Source: Marilutibacter penaei
Lineage (GTDB): Bacteria > Pseudomonadota > Gammaproteobacteria > Xanthomonadales > Xanthomonadaceae
Length of the DNA stretch: 64,000 bases
Direction of reading: 5' to 3'
NCBI RefSeq assembly: GCF_014145395.1
Contig: NZ_JACHTE010000005.1
Span: 186,001 to 250,000 of the forward strand
This document shows, in pieces, positions 8,356-19,571 of the stretch (within the stretch, counting starts at the first letter, position 1; each line of letters begins with the position of its first letter). The translations under genes and the position numbers were made by a program. The notes beneath the pieces are model-generated. The model did not search any database and was not told the DNA's origin. It saw nothing but the letters and a program-made list of their open reading frames with translations.

Positions 8356-11300
8356 TCAGGCCTGGAGTCGCGCCAGGCGCTGGGCCAGTTTCTTGGGCGA
8401 CACCCCCCCGCGCGTACCCAGTTCCTGTGCGAACAGCGACACCCGCAACTCTTCAAGGTCGCGCGCGAAGGCCTGCCAGTCAGGCCGGTCGGCGATGCCG
8501 GCCTGACGCGCGTCGAGCAGCGCGTCGGCGAAGGGCTTGAGCTCCAGCATGCGCTGCTGGTCGCGCGAGGGATCGCGCAGGGCGCGTTCGCCGCGCAGGG
8601 CCAATGCCTTCAGGTAACGCGGATATTCCTTCAGCACTTCGCCCGGCACGCGGGCGAGGAATCCCGGCGGCGTGAGCGCGGCGAGGTGCGCACGCATGTC
8701 GTCCAGGTTGCCGCTGGCCCAGCCCATCAGCGGTGACTCCAGACGCGCACGCACTTCGGCCACCGCCGACATCAGTTCCTCCGCCTGCCCGAGCCGCGCC
8801 ATCGCCTCCGGAAAGAGGCCCTTGCCGATCCGCTCGAGTGCTGCCGCGAAGGCCCCCGGATCGCGGATCCCGGCAAGTCCGTCGCCCAGCAATGAGGCCA
8901 GCGCGCCGTCCACCAGGTCATGGCGCAGACGGTCGCCGTCCTTCAGGCCCGTGGTCCGGGGCGCACTGGACTCGATGGCCGCATACAGCAGGCCGGTCTT
9001 CGGCGACACCGGCAACTGCTTGCGCGCCTGTCTCAAGCGATCCTGCAGGTTCAGCACTAGCAGTCGACGGACGCCTGCCGCGTGGGCCGATTCGGCGACC
9101 TCGCGCTCGGCGTGGACCTGCAAGGACACGCTGTCGCCCTCGTCATGCAGGGCCGGCCACGCGGGCACGCCACCCGCGCCCGGCACCGACACCGGGATGG
9201 GCTCGTCCGGAAACGTGCTGAGCCCCTTCCGTGCCAGGCCTTCCGCGGCACGCGCGGCGAATGCCCGGGCCGCGCGCTCGCCGAACCGCTGCTTCAGGTC
9301 AGCGAGGTCGCGCGACTCGGCCAGGACGGTGCGTCCGTCGCGGTCGTGCAGGCGCAGGTTCATGCGCAGGTGCGGTTCGAGCGCCCCCGCATCGAAATCA
9401 ACGCCCGCCACCTCCGCGCCGGTCAGCTTCTTCAGGAAGCGTGCGAGGGTACCGGCCATCGTGTCCGTGGGATCGGGCACCGGATGCGCCTCATGGAAGG
9501 CTCGCGCGAAGTCGGGGGCCGGCACGAAGTTGCGCCGCTGCGCCTTGGGCAGGCTCTTGATCAGCGCAGCGGCCTTGTCCTCGATGAACCCCGGCGCCAG
9601 CCAGTCCAGCCTCACCGGGTCCAGCGCGTTGAGCAGGTGCAACGGCACCGCCACCGTCATGCCGTCGTCCGGCGCACCGGGCTCGAAGCGGTACTTCACC
9701 GCCAGGCGCGCATCGCCCAGAGGCAGGTAGGGGGGAAACCGCGCCGCATCGCTGCCATCAGCCACCATCAGGTCGTCGAGCGCCCATTCGAGCCCGGCCT
9801 TGCCAGCGGCCGGCAGCGCGCGGTACCAGGCATCCAGCGCCTGCGCGTTGTGGACGTCGGGCGGCAGCCGGTCCAGGTACCAGCGCGCCATCCAGTCCTC
9901 GTCGACCACCAAGCCCGCGCGGCGCTGCTTGGCTTCCTCTTCGCGCGCCTTCTCAAGCATCGCGATGTTGCGCGCGAGGAAGGCGCAGCGCGTGTTGATT
10001 TCGCCGGTCACCAACGCATCGCGCACGAAGATCGCGCGACTCTCCTCGGGAAACAGCGCCCCGTAGTGCACGGGCCGCTTCGGCGCGAGCACCAGGCCGA
10101 ACAGGCTCACCTGCTCGCTGCCGATCACGCGCCCCTGCGAGCGCGACCAGTGCGGATCGTGCTGGCGTCGCGCCAGCAGGTGCGGCAGCTCGGTGATCAC
10201 CCAGTCCGGTTCGATCGCCGCATTGGTCAGCGCCCACACACGCTCGGTGTCGAGCAGGGTCGCCGACAGCACCCACGGGGGCGGCTTGCGCGAGAGCGGC
10301 GAACCGGGAAACAGCTGGTAGCGCCGGCCACGCGGGCCTTCGAACACATTGCGGTCGCCACGATGCCCCACCTGGGTCGGCAGGCCTGCCAGGATCGCGC
10401 GGTGCAGGGTGGCGTAGGCCGCGTTGTCGGCCGCATTCGAAACAGGCCGTTGCCCCCCCTGGCGCAACCGGGCGGGCTCCGGAGCGTCCTGCCCGGCCAT
10501 CCGTGGCCGGGCGCTCGCCATTGCGCGAACCGGCGGTTCACTCTCGCGATGGGTCGCCCAACCCAGCTCCTGCGCCATCAGCTTGAGCTGGCGATGCAGC
10601 TCCCGCCACTCGCGCATGCGCAGGAAGGCCAGGAAATGCGTGTCGCACCACTTGCGCAGCTTTGACTGGGTCAGCTCCTCGTGGGCCGTCTCATACGCGG
10701 ACCACAGGTTCAGGATGCCGACGAACTCGGATTTAGGATCGGCGAATTCGCCGTGAGCGGCGTCCGCCGCGGCCCGCTGGTCGGCGGGGCGTTCACGGGG
10801 GTCCTGGATCCCAAGGAAAGACGCGATCGCCAGCATTTCCCGCAGGCAGCCCTGCCGCTGCGCCGCCACCAGCATCCGCGCCAGCTTCACGTCGACCGGC
10901 AGCCGCGCCATCAGCTTGCCGGTCGCGGTCAGGCGGCGGTCGGCATCCACCGCGCCCAGCTCGCCCAGCTGCTGCCAGCCATCGGCGATCGCACGCGGAT
11001 CCGGTGGTTCAAGGAACGGGAACTGCTCGATGTCGCCGAGCCCCAGCGACAGCATGCGCAGGATCACCCCGGCCAGCGCGGTGCGGCGGATCTCGGGATC
11101 GGTGAACTCCGGGCGCGACTCGAAGTCCGCCTCGCCATACAGGCGGTAGCAGACGCCCTCGGCGATGCGCCCGCAGCGGCCCTTGCGCTGGTTGGCGCTG
11201 GCCTGGCTGACCGGTTCGATGTGCAGCCGGTCCAGCTTCCCACGCGGGCTGTATCGCTTGACCCGGGCCAGGCCCGGATCGACCACGTAGCGGATGCGCG

Positions 11301-12435
11301 GCACCGTCAGCGAGGTTTCGGCGACATTGGTGGCCAGCACGATGCGCCGCTTCACGCCGGGATTGAACACCCGGTCCTGGTCGCGCGCCGAGAGGCGGGC
11401 GTACAGCGGCAGCACCTCGGTATCGCGGTACTTGCGGCGCTCGAGCGCGTGGTGCACGTCGCGGATCTCGCGCTCGCCGGGCAGGAATACCAGCACGTCG
11501 CCCCGCGGATCCTCGCGCGTCACCTCGTCGCATGCGGCGGCGATCGCGTCGGTCACGGTCCGCCCGCCGGCCCTGCCCTCCACGTCCCGCTCGTCCTCTT
11601 CGCCTTCGAGCGGGCGGTAGCGGACCTCAACCGGGTAGCTGCGCCCTTCGACCTCGATCACCGGCGCATCGTCGAAATGCGCGGCGAACCGCGCGGTGTC
11701 AATCGTCGCCGAGGTCACGATCACCTTCAGGTCGCGCCGCTTCTTCAGCAACTGCTTGAGGTAACCGAGCAGGAAGTCGATGTTGAGGCTGCGCTCGTGC
11801 GCCTCGTCGATCAGCAGGGTGTCGTAGCGCGACAGCCAGCGGTCGGACTGGATCTCCGCCAGCAGGATGCCGTCGGTCATGAACTTGACCGCGGTCTGCT
11901 CGCCGACGTTCTCGGTGAAGCGCACCTGGTAACCCACCGCGCCGCCGAGCGGCACCTGCAGTTCCTCGGCGACGCGCCGGGCCACGGCGCGGGCGGCAAT
12001 GCGGCGGGGCTGCGTACAACCGATCATGCCCGCCGCGCCGCGGCCTGCCGCCAGGCACAGTTTGGGCAACTGGGTGGTCTTGCCGGAACCGGTCTCGCCG
12101 GCCACCACCACCACCTGGTGCTTGCGGATCAGCTCGACGATGCGGTCGGCCTCCCGACCGATCGGCAGGCTCGTGTCGATGGGCGCAGGCGGCAGCGCAG
12201 CCGCGCGTGCCTCCCGCGCAGCCACGGATACCTGCAATGCGCGGGTGAACGCTTCCTGAGCGTCGACGTCGGCGGGCCGCCCCTTCCAGCGCGACCACAG
12301 CCCGTGCAGGCGCCCGCGATCACGCGACAACGCACCGTCGATCGTGTGCCGCGCCGCTTCGAGGGGGCCGTCCGTGTCGCGCCGGGCGCGTTTGCGCCGT
12401 GACGCGGCGTTTGCATTCGGGCCGATAGACTCCAT
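8356..12435 (-). CDS. hrpA: ATP-dependent RNA helicase HrpA (DEAH box)
   Basis: A DEAH/RHA helicase of 1,359 residues, near the usual length of HrpA (about 1,300), which E. coli uses to rescue stalled ribosomes on mRNA. Visible motifs are GETGSGKTTQ (113-122, Walker A), TQPRR (Ia), DEAH (210-213), SAT (about 257) and QRKGRCGR (motif VI), then the winged-helix and OB-fold region and the long HrpA-specific C-terminal domain ending in SPKKLAQRLARLQ. The frame stays open upstream to 13440, but that part lies antisense to dps; ATG at 12435 fits the family's N-terminus. It is divergent from dps. Confidence 0.95.
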   Translation of the reverse strand: MESIGPNANAASRRKRARRDTDGPLEAARHTIDGALSRDRGRLHGLWSRWKGRPADVDAQEAFTRALQVSVAAREARAAALPPAPIDTSLPIGREADRIVELIRKHQVVVVAGETGSGKTTQLPKLCLAAGRGAAGMIGCTQPRRIAARAVARRVAEELQVPLGGAVGYQVRFTENVGEQTAVKFMTDGILLAEIQSDRWLSRYDTLLIDEAHERSLNIDFLLGYLKQLLKKRRDLKVIVTSATIDTARFAAHFDDAPVIEVEGRSYPVEVRYRPLEGEEDERDVEGRAGGRTVTDAIAAACDEVTREDPRGDVLVFLPGEREIRDVHHALERRKYRDTEVLPLYARLSARDQDRVFNPGVKRRIVLATNVAETSLTVPRIRYVVDPGLARVKRYSPRGKLDRLHIEPVSQASANQRKGRCGRIAEGVCYRLYGEADFESRPEFTDPEIRRTALAGVILRMLSLGLGDIEQFPFLEPPDPRAIADGWQQLGELGAVDADRRLTATGKLMARLPVDVKLARMLVAAQRQGCLREMLAIASFLGIQDPRERPADQRAAADAAHGEFADPKSEFVGILNLWSAYETAHEELTQSKLRKWCDTHFLAFLRMREWRELHRQLKLMAQELGWATHRESEPPVRAMASARPRMAGQDAPEPARLRQGGQRPVSNAADNAAYATLHRAILAGLPTQVGHRGDRNVFEGPRGRRYQLFPGSPLSRKPPPWVLSATLLDTERVWALTNAAIEPDWVITELPHLLARRQHDPHWSRSQGRVIGSEQVSLFGLVLAPKRPVHYGALFPEESRAIFVRDALVTGEINTRCAFLARNIAMLEKAREEEAKQRRAGLVVDEDWMARWYLDRLPPDVHNAQALDAWYRALPAAGKAGLEWALDDLMVADGSDAARFPPYLPLGDARLAVKYRFEPGAPDDGMTVAVPLHLLNALDPVRLDWLAPGFIEDKAAALIKSLPKAQRRNFVPAPDFARAFHEAHPVPDPTDTMAGTLARFLKKLTGAEVAGVDFDAGALEPHLRMNLRLHDRDGRTVLAESRDLADLKQRFGERAARAFAARAAEGLARKGLSTFPDEPIPVSVPGAGGVPAWPALHDEGDSVSLQVHAEREVAESAHAAGVRRLLVLNLQDRLRQARKQLPVSPKTGLLYAAIESSAPRTTGLKDGDRLRHDLVDGALASLLGDGLAGIRDPGAFAAALERIGKGLFPEAMARLGQAEELMSAVAEVRARLESPLMGWASGNLDDMRAHLAALTPPGFLARVPGEVLKEYPRYLKALALRGERALRDPSRDQQRMLELKPFADALLDARQAGIADRPDWQAFARDLEELRVSLFAQELGTRGGVSPKKLAQRLARLQA

Positions 12436-12516
12436 CTGGTTGATACGCCGCTGACGCTTCCGATCCGAGAAATCCAGGCGACATTGTCGCCTCAACGCAT
12501 CCCAAGGAGAAACCGA

Positions 12517-13074
12517 ATGGCCAAGACCAAGTCTGCCAAGAAGGCGCCCGCCAAGGCCGTCAAGCCAGCCGCCTCGCCCGCCCCGGGCTCCAGCGCACCC
12601 GCGATCGACATCGGTATCGCCACCGGCGACCGCAAGAAGATCGCCGACGGCCTGTCGCATTTCCTGGCCGATGCCTACACGCTGTACCTGAAGACGCACA
12701 ACTTCCACTGGAACGTGACCGGGCCGATGTTCAACGCCCTGCACGTGATGTTCGAGGACCAGTACAACGAGCAGTGGACGGCGCTGGACGAGATCGCCGA
12801 GCGCATCCGGGCCCTGGGCTTCAACGCCCCCGGCTCCTACGCCGAGTTCACCCGCCTGTCGTCGATTGCTGAGGAGCCCGGCCTGAGCGATGCCGCGGAC
12901 TGGCGCGAGATGGTCCGCCAGCTCACCGTCGGCAACGAAGCCGTCTGCCGCACCGCACGCAAGACCCTGAAAACGGCGGAAGCCGCGGGCGACGACCCGA
13001 CCGTCGACCTGATGACGCAGCGCCTGCAGGTGCATGAAAAGACCGCCTGGATGCTGCGTTCGCTGCTGCAGTGA
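12517..13074 (+). CDS. dps: Dps-family ferritin (DNA protection during starvation)
   Basis: A 185-residue Dps mini-ferritin that oxidises Fe(II) with hydrogen peroxide and forms a 12-subunit shell. The core has KTHNFHWNVTG, whose histidines are Dps ferroxidase ligands, and the D and E ligands in FEDQYNEQWTALDEIAERIR; ferroxidase centres form between subunits. An N-terminal tail of about 40 residues rich in lysine, alanine and proline precedes the core; such tails in other Dps proteins bind DNA without sequence specificity. AAGGAG lies about 10 nt before the ATG at 12517. An upstream in-frame ATG at 12484 lacks a comparable site. Downstream hairpins (13101-13185) probably end the transcript. 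Confidence 0.93.
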   Translation: MAKTKSAKKAPAKAVKPAASPAPGSSAPAIDIGIATGDRKKIADGLSHFLADAYTLYLKTHNFHWNVTGPMFNALHVMFEDQYNEQWTALDEIAERIRALGFNAPGSYAEFTRLSSIAEEPGLSDAADWREMVRQLTVGNEAVCRTARKTLKTAEAAGDDPTVDLMTQRLQVHEKTAWMLRSLLQ

Positions 13075-13100
13075 AGTCGCCACGCCATGCGTCTGGCGAC

Positions 13101-13127
13101 CGCGGGCTTCGACAAGCGAAGCCCGCG
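13101..13127 (+). terminator. Perfect inverted repeat after dps, possible terminator
   Basis: An 11-bp perfect stem CGCGGGCTTCG, loop ACAAG and matching arm. It starts 26 bp past the dps stop. No T-tract follows, so it may work with the second hairpin set at 13153-13185 or merely stabilise the mRNA 3' end. Confidence 0.5.
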
Positions 13128-13152
13128 CACTGCGTGATGCGCTCCCGATCCC

Positions 13153-13185
13153 CGCGCCTTCGGCGCGCCCCCTTACCAAGGGGGC
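13153..13185 (+). terminator. Double hairpin between dps and recQ
   Basis: Two adjoining hairpins: a 6-bp stem CGCGCC with loop TTC (13153-13167) and an 8-bp stem GCCCCCTT with loop ACC (13167-13185), followed by TTT. The second has the shape of a weak intrinsic terminator. Confidence 0.5.
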
Positions 13186-13294
13186 TTTCCTCGTTGCGCA
13201 TTCCGGACCGCTGAAGTCAAGGAACCGGATCCAAGGCCGTGTCTGCCACGGAACCATGATTCTGAATGTGGCCGCCGCTTGGTATCCTGACCGA

Positions 13295-15139
<1,845 letters not shown>

Positions 15140-15466
15140 GTGCGTCGGGCAGGCTTCGACCCGGGCTCGAATCCTCCTGCCCGCCCGGGCTGGACCGCCT
15201 CACTCGAGCGTCGGCTCCCGCCCAGCCCCCAATCCATCCCGTCATCCCGGCGAAGGCCGGGATCCAGCCTTCCGCTCCGGGAGTCGAACTCCTGCCGCGG
15301 CATCTCCCCCGTCGCTCCGGCCTGCCACACCGCCTCCCGCCGTCCGCCCAAGGCACATCCGGGTCGGACCGTCGTCCCGGTGAATGCCGCACTGCGGCTG
15401 CCAACGCGCTTCCCGGGCGTCGTCCCAGGCTTAAACCTTGTCGCGGCAATCGGCATCAGAGTGTTT
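15140..15466. other. 327-bp gap between recQ and the sigma factor gene
   Basis: No convincing gene. It holds one REP-like palindrome (15240-15268). Just before the sigma gene, AAACCTT at 15433 and TCAGA at 15456 (16-nt spacing) loosely resemble an ECF promoter, which would allow self-activation; the match is weak. Confidence 0.5.
15240..15268. repeat. REP-like palindromic element
   Basis: The sequence holds ATCCCGGC, a GAAG loop and GCCGGGAT (15244-15263), flanked by GTC and CCAG. This resembles a palindrome dispersed in intergenic regions of many Gammaproteobacteria. Only this copy is obvious here. Confidence 0.6.
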
Positions 15467-16087
15467 ATGCTGAACGCCGTGGCCGATATCCCGCTCCCCG
15501 CGAACAACGCCCCCGCCCCGTGTTCCACCGGTGCGGACGCGGAACTGGCGCTGATCCGGGCCGCGGGCAGCGGCGACGTGACCGCCTTCGAGTCGCTGTA
15601 CCGCCGTCACGCCGCGCGCGTCCACGGCGTGATCGGTCGGCTGGTGGGCCATCACGGGACCCGCGCGGAAGACCTGACGCAGGAAGCCTTCGTGAAGGCC
15701 TGGCAGGCGTTGCCGGATTTCCGCTTCGAGTCGGCCTTCTCGACCTGGCTGCATCGACTCGCGGTCAACACGGCGCTGATGGATCTGCGCAGCCAGCGCA
15801 GCCGACCGCAGCACGAAGGCGACGACGATGCCTTCGACATGCTCGGGCAGGCCGATTCGGCGGGCCATGTCACCGCGATCTCGATGGACCTGGAGCGCGC
15901 GGTCGCCAGCCTGCCGCCACGCGCCCGCGCGGTGCTGGTGCTGTACGACGTCGAAGGCTGGAAGCATGAGGAGATCGCCGCCGAACTTGGCATGGCGGTC
16001 GGCAGTTCCAAGGCGCAGCTGCACCGCGCGCGCCACCTGTTGCGTGAACGACTGGGCGAGAGCGCCTGGTCCGGAGACATTCCATGA
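15467..16087 (+). CDS. ECF-family RNA polymerase sigma factor (RpoE-like)
   Basis: A 206-residue group IV sigma factor. Region 2 is clear (about 30-105): FESLYRRHAARVHGVIGRLV, then EDLTQEAFVKAWQALPDF with the -10 recognition helix, and FSTWLHRLAVNTALMDLR. Region 4 (about 145-198) has LPPRARAVLVLYDVEGW and the helix-turn-helix HEEIAAELGMAVGSSKAQL. The gene overlaps the next one by 4 nt (ATGA, 16084-16087); that protein looks like its anti-sigma factor, and a DUF4097 envelope protein follows. This suggests a cell-envelope stress regulon, which is inferred. ATG 15467 gives a normal-length N-terminus. Confidence 0.9.
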   Translation: MLNAVADIPLPANNAPAPCSTGADAELALIRAAGSGDVTAFESLYRRHAARVHGVIGRLVGHHGTRAEDLTQEAFVKAWQALPDFRFESAFSTWLHRLAVNTALMDLRSQRSRPQHEGDDDAFDMLGQADSAGHVTAISMDLERAVASLPPRARAVLVLYDVEGWKHEEIAAELGMAVGSSKAQLHRARHLLRERLGESAWSGDIP

Positions 16088-16656
16088 GCCACGACACCGA
16101 TTTCCCGACCGAACACGACGACCGCCTGCCCGATGGCATGCGCTGGCAGCTGCGCGCCCTGCGCAACGAGCGGATGCCCGGACGCGACCTGTGGCCGGAC
16201 ATCGCCGGGCGTTTGCCGCCCCGCCTGGACGCCACCGCGGAGTCCGCGCGGCCCGTCTCCCTCTCCCATCACCACCGCCCGACGTGGCTGGCGCCCGCCG
16301 CGCTGGCAGCCAGCCTGCTGCTGGTCGCCATCGCGATCGGCTGGCACATGCCGGGCGGACAGGCTGTCGAAACCCGGGTGGCCCTGTCGACGCCGGACAT
16401 CAAAGCCGTCGACACAGGATATCCCTACCGGCGCGAGGCCGATGGCTTGACCCTGCAGTACCAGGCGGCCTTCAGCGAGATCGACGCCCTGCCCGGCGAT
16501 TCCAGCCTGCAGCCGGTCATCTCGGAACTCGACCGCAATGCCGACCTGATCCTCGACGCCCTCGCGCAGCAGCCCGACTCCCGCCTGCTGCTCGACCAGT
16601 TGCGTCGCACCTACGCCCAACGCCTGGCGCTGAGCCAGCGCATGCTCAATACCTGA
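16084..16656 (+). CDS. Probable anti-sigma factor, single-pass membrane protein
   Basis: A 190-residue protein with a charged N-terminal region (MRWQLRALRNERMPGRDLWPDI, about 19-40), one membrane helix (about 67-86, WLAPAALAASLLLVAIAIGW) and a helical C-terminal region that would be periplasmic. A cytoplasmic N-terminus, one helix and a periplasmic sensor is the layout of membrane anti-sigma factors. The start codon overlaps the stop of the sigma gene, which keeps synthesis of the two coupled. No zinc-binding HxxxCxxC motif is present. The role is inferred from position and topology. Confidence 0.7.
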   Translation: MSHDTDFPTEHDDRLPDGMRWQLRALRNERMPGRDLWPDIAGRLPPRLDATAESARPVSLSHHHRPTWLAPAALAASLLLVAIAIGWHMPGGQAVETRVALSTPDIKAVDTGYPYRREADGLTLQYQAAFSEIDALPGDSSLQPVISELDRNADLILDALAQQPDSRLLLDQLRRTYAQRLALSQRMLNT

Positions 16657-16668
16657 CTGGAGTCCGTC

Positions 16669-17598
16669 ATGTCCCGAACCCCCTGCACTCTCATCGCCCC
16701 GGCACTCGCCACCGCCTTGCTGGTGACGGCAATGCCAGGCCTTGCCGCGACACCGATCAATGAAGTCCGTCCGCTGGACCCGCGCGGCAGCATCGACATC
16801 GACAACCTCAAGGGCCGCATCGAGGTGCGTGCCTGGGACCGGTCGGAAGTCAGGATCACCGGCAGCCTCGGCAAGGGCGTGGAGAAACTCGAGATCAGCG
16901 GCGACCAGAAGCACCTCGGTATCGAAGTCAAGTATCCCAATCGCGGCAGCGGGCTCGGCTTCTTCACCGGTAGCGACAAGAGCGAGCCCAGCGAGCTGAT
17001 CCTGATGGTGCCGCTGCGCGCGGACCTGGAGATCGACTCGGTGTCCGCCGACATCGACGTGGCGGGGGTTGCACCGGCATCGATGTCCATCGACACCGTG
17101 AGCGGCGACACCGTCGTCGCGGGCGCGCCCGGCGAGATCGACATCGACAGCGTCAGTGGCGACCTGCACCTGACCCTCAACAGCGGCGACGTCAGCGTCG
17201 ACAGCGTCTCCGGCGACATCACCCTGTCGGGGCGCCTGGATGGCGAAGTCTCGATCGACAGCGTCTCCGGCGACATCGACGTCCGCGTGATCGAAGGCCA
17301 GTTGCGCCGCTTCTCCGGTGAAACGGTATCGGGCGACCTCGACCTCCGTACCGGCCTGGCCACCAATGGCCGCATCGACATCGAAACGGTCAGCGGCGAC
17401 CTGACCCTGCACCTGCCCCGCGACCTGTCCGCCAGCGTGAGGGGGTCCAGCTTCAGCGGTACCCTGCGCGCTCCCGACGCCAGCATCGAACGTCCGAAGC
17501 ACGGCCCGGGGTCCAACTTCAGGCACCGCTACGGCAACGGCGAGGGCGACATCTCGCTGGAGAGCTTCTCGGGCGACGTCACACTCAAGCTGGACTGA
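16669..17598 (+). CDS. DUF4097-family secreted beta-repeat protein
   Basis: A 309-residue protein with a signal peptide (cleavage near GLAA, about residue 25). The mature part is a beta-helix-like array in which short units of the form I.SVSGDI or I.TVSGDL recur at least seven times between residues 120 and 250, the hallmark of the DUF4097 (putative adhesin) family. It lies 12 bp after the probable anti-sigma gene, so the three genes form a likely operon. A periplasmic or cell-surface role in envelope stress is plausible but not shown. It converges with the broken DUF11 gene. Confidence 0.85.
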   Translation: MSRTPCTLIAPALATALLVTAMPGLAATPINEVRPLDPRGSIDIDNLKGRIEVRAWDRSEVRITGSLGKGVEKLEISGDQKHLGIEVKYPNRGSGLGFFTGSDKSEPSELILMVPLRADLEIDSVSADIDVAGVAPASMSIDTVSGDTVVAGAPGEIDIDSVSGDLHLTLNSGDVSVDSVSGDITLSGRLDGEVSIDSVSGDIDVRVIEGQLRRFSGETVSGDLDLRTGLATNGRIDIETVSGDLTLHLPRDLSASVRGSSFSGTLRAPDASIERPKHGPGSNFRHRYGNGEGDISLESFSGDVTLKLD

Positions 17599-17613
17599 CG
17601 ACGCGAGGCCACC

Positions 17614-18119
17614 CTACAGCAGGGTGACCTCCCGGAAGGACCGGCCTCCTCGACGTCGCAACTGATTCGAACCCGTACCGAACCGCCATTGGGCAACTGC
17701 GGAAGGATCACGCCAGCTCCCTGCAGATTGCCAACCAACAAGGCTCCTGCACCGGCGCCCGTGGCAGGGCATGTTGCGCCTGCCGTGGCCGTGCAGGCAG
17801 ATGAGGCCAGCGTGCAGTTGCCCAGGTTCGAGGGAGACGGATCCGTCAATACCGCGTCATCGGCGACGCCGGGTCCGGCATTGCTCACCAGCAGCTCGCA
17901 GGTGGACGACGTACCCGACGTCACACTGTCGCCGACCTGGTCACCAGACCCATTGGCAGGCGTGCTCGTCTTGCTGATGCGCAAGTCCGCCGATACCAGT
18001 GCGTTGGTGATCGTGAAGTCGATGTCCGCGCCAGCAGCGGGGCTGAACTCGTTCCAGTGCTGCGCGCTGCCGGTACGCGCCGCTGTCCCCTGCTCCCCTC
18101 AACCCGGCACTGGAAGCCA
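17614..18119 (-). pseudogene. Remnant of a DUF11 domain, downstream part of a broken gene
   Basis: After the stop of the DUF11 gene at 18120, the same reading frame resumes beyond a second in-frame stop (TGA 18101-18099) and encodes DUF11-like sequence: ADIDFTITNALVSADLRISKT, CELLVSNAGPGVADDAVLTD and LPNGGSVRVRISCDV. Its own open frame from ATG 17984 overruns into the opposite DUF4097 gene as far as 17529. A one-base shift after the CDVEEAG codons would instead give SFREVTLL and a stop at 17616-17614, just before that gene. The fragment therefore looks like the former C-terminus of the upstream protein, damaged by small insertions or deletions. A separate short gene from ATG 17984 cannot be excluded. 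Confidence 0.6.
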
Positions 18120-19490
18120 CTACGGCACCGAGCACTGCAGCGTGAACGTCAGCGAACCCGTCGCGGGCAGCGTGGGTAGCGGGAGTCCTGCGGCAGACTG
18201 CAGGGCCGCAATCGTCACCGATGCGGGCGGCGGGCACGCGGCGCCTCCGGTTGCGGAGCCGCAGGTCACCGTGCTGCAGCTGACACCGGTCGGTACGGGA
18301 TCCCGCAGGACCGCGCCGCCTGCCGCGCCCGGGCCATCGTTGCGGACCACCACGGTGTACGTGGTCGGACTGGCCGATACCACCGTATCACCCGACTGGT
18401 CCACGGGCCCCTGCGCCGGCGTGTTGGTCTTGGTGATCGAGAGGTCCGCATTGAAGGTGTTGTTGAAGGTGCAGGTGATGAGCTGGTTGGCACCGTAGTT
18501 GCCCGCCTGGATGACGAGCGCTCCACCGAACAGCGTGACGTTGACCGCCTGGCTCCTCTGATCCACGCAGGTGACACCCGTCAACGTGAATGACGCCGGC
18601 ACCTGGGCTTCCCCGAGCGTGATCTGCTGCGCATGGTTGCTGACCGGGAACGTCGCCGAGACCGCCGGGTTGGCGGTGGCGGTATTGAGCGAGAACGCGC
18701 CCCCACCCAGCGCGCCGCCGCGGGTGAAATCGAAGGTGCCGGTGCCGTTGCTCGACTGCTTGCGCACCACCACGGACGAGCCCTGGAAGCTCCATCGGGC
18801 TTCAATCGTATCCCCGAGCCCGGTCGCGCCCAGCATCACCACGCTGAAGGTCAGGCTGGTGATACCGGTGCCATTGAACTGGATGGATCCGCAACCGGTG
18901 CCGGTCGTGGGGGTCGCCGTGCATTCCGCACTGCCACCGATTTGCGTGAGCCCCACCGAACGCTGGAACGTGGTCGTCGTCACCTCGAACTGCGGATTGC
19001 CGGACAGGCGGGTCATGGTGACGCCACCGGTTTGCGCCGTGAAGCCGGTCAAGGTCCATCGCGATGAGTTGGTGAGGTTGCCGGAAAAGCCACCCAGCCG
19101 ATCTATGTGCAGGACAGGATTGTCCACCGGCTCGTTGAATGTCACGGAGAACGTTGCCGGGGTGAACGAGGCGGCTACGTCGATGCTCAAGGCGGGGCCG
19201 CCAGCAATGGTTCCACCATAGGGGTCGGACCAGTAGTTGGTCGTGTTGAGCGTGGCGTTGACGTAATTGCTCTGCACCGGGCCCGTCTGCGTGATCGTCA
19301 CGCCGACAGGGCTGGTATTGGCCGAGCTGGTGCCGTTTGTGTTCCATGTCTCGGTGACCGTCGCCTGCAGTGCGAACGACGCCAGCAAGAGCACGGCAAC
19401 CGCCACGCTTCTCGAACCCCATCCCCATCCCCATACCCGCGATCCCGCGGGGTGCTTGCCGGACATTGTGCTGCTGCTCATGTTTCCCAT
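18120..19490 (-). CDS. Secreted DUF11-domain protein (probably truncated)
   Basis: A 456-residue protein with a signal peptide (hydrophobic core VAVAVLLLASFALQ, about residues 27-40). The first 250 mature residues form a beta-rich domain with many Thr, Ser and Asn residues (ETWNTNGTSSANTSPVG, FNEPVDNPVLHIDRLGG), followed by a linker and one DUF11 beta-sandwich (ADLSITKTNTPAQG, YTVVVRNDGPGAAGGAVLRD). The DUF11 domain ends abruptly at TLQCSVP with TAG, and matching sequence continues after it. I chose ATG 19490 (AAAGAG just upstream); ATG 19481 or 19466 are alternatives. It is the third gene after the giant protein and barrel genes, 81 bp from the latter, and probably belongs to the same surface system. 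Confidence 0.75.
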   Translation of the reverse strand: MGNMSSSTMSGKHPAGSRVWGWGWGSRSVAVAVLLLASFALQATVTETWNTNGTSSANTSPVGVTITQTGPVQSNYVNATLNTTNYWSDPYGGTIAGGPALSIDVAASFTPATFSVTFNEPVDNPVLHIDRLGGFSGNLTNSSRWTLTGFTAQTGGVTMTRLSGNPQFEVTTTTFQRSVGLTQIGGSAECTATPTTGTGCGSIQFNGTGITSLTFSVVMLGATGLGDTIEARWSFQGSSVVVRKQSSNGTGTFDFTRGGALGGGAFSLNTATANPAVSATFPVSNHAQQITLGEAQVPASFTLTGVTCVDQRSQAVNVTLFGGALVIQAGNYGANQLITCTFNNTFNADLSITKTNTPAQGPVDQSGDTVVSASPTTYTVVVRNDGPGAAGGAVLRDPVPTGVSCSTVTCGSATGGAACPPPASVTIAALQSAAGLPLPTLPATGSLTFTLQCSVP

Positions 19491-19571
19491 ATCTCTTTCA
19501 AAGTGGATCCGGTCGCGGTTGGCACCGGATCCTTCAGGCTGGATTGCACGGATCCCCATCCGTTGCACGAA

